DNA of 37,506 nucleotides. It comes from Candidatus Wolfebacteria bacterium. GTDB taxonomy: Bacteria; Patescibacteriota; Minisyncoccia; UBA6257; UBA9933. Positions 35,065 to 37,506 of the stretch are shown here, piece after piece. The notes under the pieces are model-generated. The model searched no databases, had not been told where the DNA came from, and saw nothing but the letters and a program-made list of their open reading frames with translations. The DNA is taken from positions 1 to 37,506 of the forward strand of contig JACRPK010000022.1 of the NCBI GenBank assembly GCA_016214005.1. Reading direction: 5' to 3'. Each line of letters opens with the position of its first letter. Position 1 is the stretch's first letter. A program made the translations under genes and the position numbers.

Positions 35065-36612
35065 GTGAAAAATTTTTCTAAAGTTTATTGCGCCGAACTT
35101 GTAGGCATTAGCGCTAAACTTATTGAGGTGGAAACCGATGTTAATGTCGGGCTTCATTCTTTTAATATTGTCGGGCTAGCCGACAAAGCTTTAAACGAAG
35201 CTAAAGAGCGGGTAAGTTCAGCTTTAAAAAATTCCGGCATTAAGCCGCCAACTAAAGAGAATCGGAAAATCACCATCAATCTTGCTCCGGCCGACATAAA
35301 AAAGACCGGCTCCCAGTATGATTTGGCAATCGCTGTTGGCTATTTGCTTGCCACTAAACAAATTAAAAATTTTGATACTTCAGATAAAATTTTTATCGGC
35401 GAGCTTTCTTTAAACGGCAATTTGCGGCCAATAAATGGCAGTTTGAATATCGCCCAACTTGCCAAAAATCTGGGTTTCAAATTTTTATTTTTGCCGAAAG
35501 CCAACGCTTCGGAAGCTGCGGTTATTAATGGTTTGGAAATTATACCTGTGCTAGATTTGAATTCTTTAATTAGTCATCTAGAAGAAAAGGAAAAAATTCC
35601 ATTTCAAAAATTTAGAGAAACAGATTTTCCAAAAAATAATTTATTAGAAAATTTTATTGATATTTCTGAAATTAAAGGTCAGGAAAATGCTAAAAGAGCG
35701 TTAATGATAGCGGCTTCGGGAGGGCACAATATCTTAATGTTCGGCCCGCCCGGGGCTGGTAAAACCATGTTGGCTCAGGCTTATGTTTCAATTTTGCCAC
35801 TTCCTTCGATTGAAGAAGCGATTGAAATAACAAAAATTTACAGCGCAGCCGGTATGCTTGGAGATATGTCTTTTATTGATTTTCGGCCGTTTCGGGCTCC
35901 GCATCATAGCGCTTCAATGGTTGCAATTATTGGCGGCGGAACAAATCCAAAGCCCGGCGAAATAAGTCTGGCGCATCGCGGAGTTTTGTTTCTTGATGAA
36001 ATTGCCGAATTCAGGCGGGATTTGCTTGAATCTTTGCGCCAACCGCTTGAAAGCGGAAAGGTTTGCGTTTCCAGGGCAAAAAATATATTAAATTTTCCGG
36101 CTAAATTTTCGCTTGTGGCAGCGATGAATCCGTGCCCTTGCGGATATTTTGGCGATAGTGAAAAAGATTGCCGTTGCAGCGCCAATGAAGTTTTTCGTTA
36201 TCAAAAAAAAATTTCCGGGCCGCTGCTTGATAGAATTGATATTCAAATTAAAGTGCCGCGGGTAAAAATTGATGAAATTAGAAAGGGCAAGCGCGACAAA
36301 ATTTCAGCTGATAAAATTAAAAAAGCCGTGACAAGAGCGCGGGAAATCCAAAAACAGAGATTTTCAAAATTAAAAACAATAATTAGCCTTAACTCCGAGA
36401 TGAGTTCTAAAATGGTTGATGAAATTATCGGACTTTCAAAAGAAACTGAAGATTTTTTGAAAAATTTATTGGAAAAATCTTTTATTTCCGCTCGCGGATA
36501 TTATCGGATGCTTAAAATTGCCAGAACGATTGCTGATATAGAAGAAAGCGAAGAAATAAAAAACGCCCATTTATCAGAAGCGTTTCAATATAGGGCAAGG
36601 GAGAAAGAGTGA
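35065..36612 (+). CDS. comM: YifB/ComM family Mg chelatase-like AAA+ ATPase
   Basis: GTG start; VGLADKALNEAKERVSSALKNSG, LMFGPPGAGKTMLAQ, FRAPHHSASMVAIIGGG, GVLFLDEIAEFRRDLLESLRQPLE, AAMNPCPCGYFGD. Confidence 0.95.
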   Translation: MKNFSKVYCAELVGISAKLIEVETDVNVGLHSFNIVGLADKALNEAKERVSSALKNSGIKPPTKENRKITINLAPADIKKTGSQYDLAIAVGYLLATKQIKNFDTSDKIFIGELSLNGNLRPINGSLNIAQLAKNLGFKFLFLPKANASEAAVINGLEIIPVLDLNSLISHLEEKEKIPFQKFRETDFPKNNLLENFIDISEIKGQENAKRALMIAASGGHNILMFGPPGAGKTMLAQAYVSILPLPSIEEAIEITKIYSAAGMLGDMSFIDFRPFRAPHHSASMVAIIGGGTNPKPGEISLAHRGVLFLDEIAEFRRDLLESLRQPLESGKVCVSRAKNILNFPAKFSLVAAMNPCPCGYFGDSEKDCRCSANEVFRYQKKISGPLLDRIDIQIKVPRVKIDEIRKGKRDKISADKIKKAVTRAREIQKQRFSKLKTIISLNSEMSSKMVDEIIGLSKETEDFLKNLLEKSFISARGYYRMLKIARTIADIEESEEIKNAHLSEAFQYRAREKE

Positions 36613-37305
36613 TTATTTTGCCAGCGGATTTTTAGCGCCATGAACTTCGTAATGCAAATGGCAGCCAGTTGGGCCGTGAGTATTGCCGGTATTGCCCATA
36701 TAGCCGATTAATTCCTTGCTTTTAACATATTGTCCGGTTGAAACAGTGGCTTTTTCAAGGTGGGCATAAAGAGTTTGAATATTATTGGGATGTTCGATTC
36801 TTATATAATTTCCATAGCCGCCGCTCCAATTGTTATCAATAGATTCTTCCATAACAAATCCTTCAAAAGCCGCATAAACCGGCGTACCGCAGCTGTTGGC
36901 TATGTCAACAGCGTTAAAAGCATGAAGTTGCCCCCAATTCCAGCCGATGGTTGGTGGAAATAATTTGTCGCTTTTGTCTGTTTTTTGGACCGTTGATTTG
37001 ACAGACAGAGCATTGCTTGCAAGAATCTGAGTTAAGGCGTCGGAATCGGTTAAATTTTCACGATTATCAATAAATTCGTTTGAATCATTAATATCGGCTG
37101 ACGCCAAAAGAGAATCATTAAGTTCAATACTTGGGCCGCCGAGATTCTTTTGATAAGCTGCGTTGGCTATAAAACCAGGAATAACAGAATTTTTGTTTAA
37201 AAGAGCAAAATTTAACCACAAAACCCCTAAAATTAAAAGCCCCCACAATGCTTGCGAGGTTGAAATCGAGGCTTTAATTCTGAATTTTTCGGAAAATTTT
37301 GCCAA
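36613..37305 (-). CDS. M23-family metallopeptidase (LytM-like), TTG start, N-terminal TM
   Basis: GWNWGQLHAFNAVDIANSCGTPVYAAFEGFV...NYIRIEHPNNIQTLYAHLEKATVSTGQYV...GNTGNTHGPTGCHLHYEVH. Confidence 0.9.
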   Translation of the reverse strand: MAKFSEKFRIKASISTSQALWGLLILGVLWLNFALLNKNSVIPGFIANAAYQKNLGGPSIELNDSLLASADINDSNEFIDNRENLTDSDALTQILASNALSVKSTVQKTDKSDKLFPPTIGWNWGQLHAFNAVDIANSCGTPVYAAFEGFVMEESIDNNWSGGYGNYIRIEHPNNIQTLYAHLEKATVSTGQYVKSKELIGYMGNTGNTHGPTGCHLHYEVHGAKNPLAK

Positions 37306-37416
37306 ATATTTAATTTTGCTTAAAATAATACTAATAAATTAATTTTATCAAAGCCTTAATAAAAGTCAATAATAAGAAACTATCTGCCTGTGGATAACTT
37401 TTAGGGCTTAAATTAT

Positions 37417-37506
37417 ATGAATTTATCGCATAAAGATTTAAATAAAAGCCAACAAGAAGCTGTAGACAACCTTAATGGTCCGCTTTTAATAGTTGCCGGA
37501 GCCGGC
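37417..37506 (+). CDS. UvrD/PcrA-like superfamily I helicase, truncated by window end
   Basis: MNLSHKDLNKSQQEAVDNLNGPLLIVAGAG: Q-motif (LNxxQxxAV) followed by the start of Walker A. Confidence 0.85.
   Translation, partial: MNLSHKDLNKSQQEAVDNLNGPLLIVAGAG

Noticed and set aside
1-37506. UGA recoding (as in Gracilibacteria/Absconditabacteria)
   Set aside because: Conserved genes read full length with the standard code, and TGA is used as a terminal stop (for example comM at 36610-36612 and the recombinase at 34168-34170).
1-37506. CRISPR array, tRNA or rRNA genes
   Set aside because: No regularly spaced direct repeats seen, and the few intergenic gaps showed no tRNA cloverleaf or rRNA-like sequence by eye.

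Overview
The window looks like a compact, AT-rich chromosomal segment of a Patescibacteria/CPR (Parcubacteria-like) bacterium. That lineage call is inferred from gene content and style: a stand-alone PolA-type 5'-3' exonuclease, split transketolase, class II RNR, many tightly packed plus-strand genes, and very short leaders. Recognisable content: the 3' end of an S74-chaperone surface/tail-fibre-like protein (frameshifted), a tandemly duplicated toxin-antitoxin cassette, split transketolase with an intervening membrane protein, PfkB kinase, orphan response regulator, class II aldolase, MFS transporter, rpsU-yqeY-ybeY-ftsA-ftsZ-RNR-argS, a Cache-PAS histidine kinase broken by one in-frame TAA, DUF192, ileS, glmS, rpmH-rnpA-yidC-jag, 5'-3' exonuclease, a two-gene accessory cassette, mutM, a GreA-like gene, pyrG, holA, a tyrosine recombinase, a DksA/TraR-like gene, comM, an M23 peptidase and the start of a UvrD-like helicase. 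The most interesting observations are: (1) an apparently catalytically complete histidine-phosphatase (PGM-type) domain inserted inside IleRS; (2) an ArgRS whose HIGH signature reads TLAN; (3) a recurrent promoter layout with the -10 box 6-8 nt before ATG, predicting leaderless mRNAs; (4) a two-gene cassette that instead has strong Shine-Dalgarno sites and its own terminator, encoding a Cys-rich protein and a PD-(D/E)XK-like protein; (5) a duplicated and decaying TA cassette whose duplication unit includes the tail of the neighbouring S74 gene; (6) a 151-bp element with perfect 20-bp terminal inverted repeats touching the stop and start codons of its neighbours. No database or structural search was possible, so all product names rest on motif recognition by eye.
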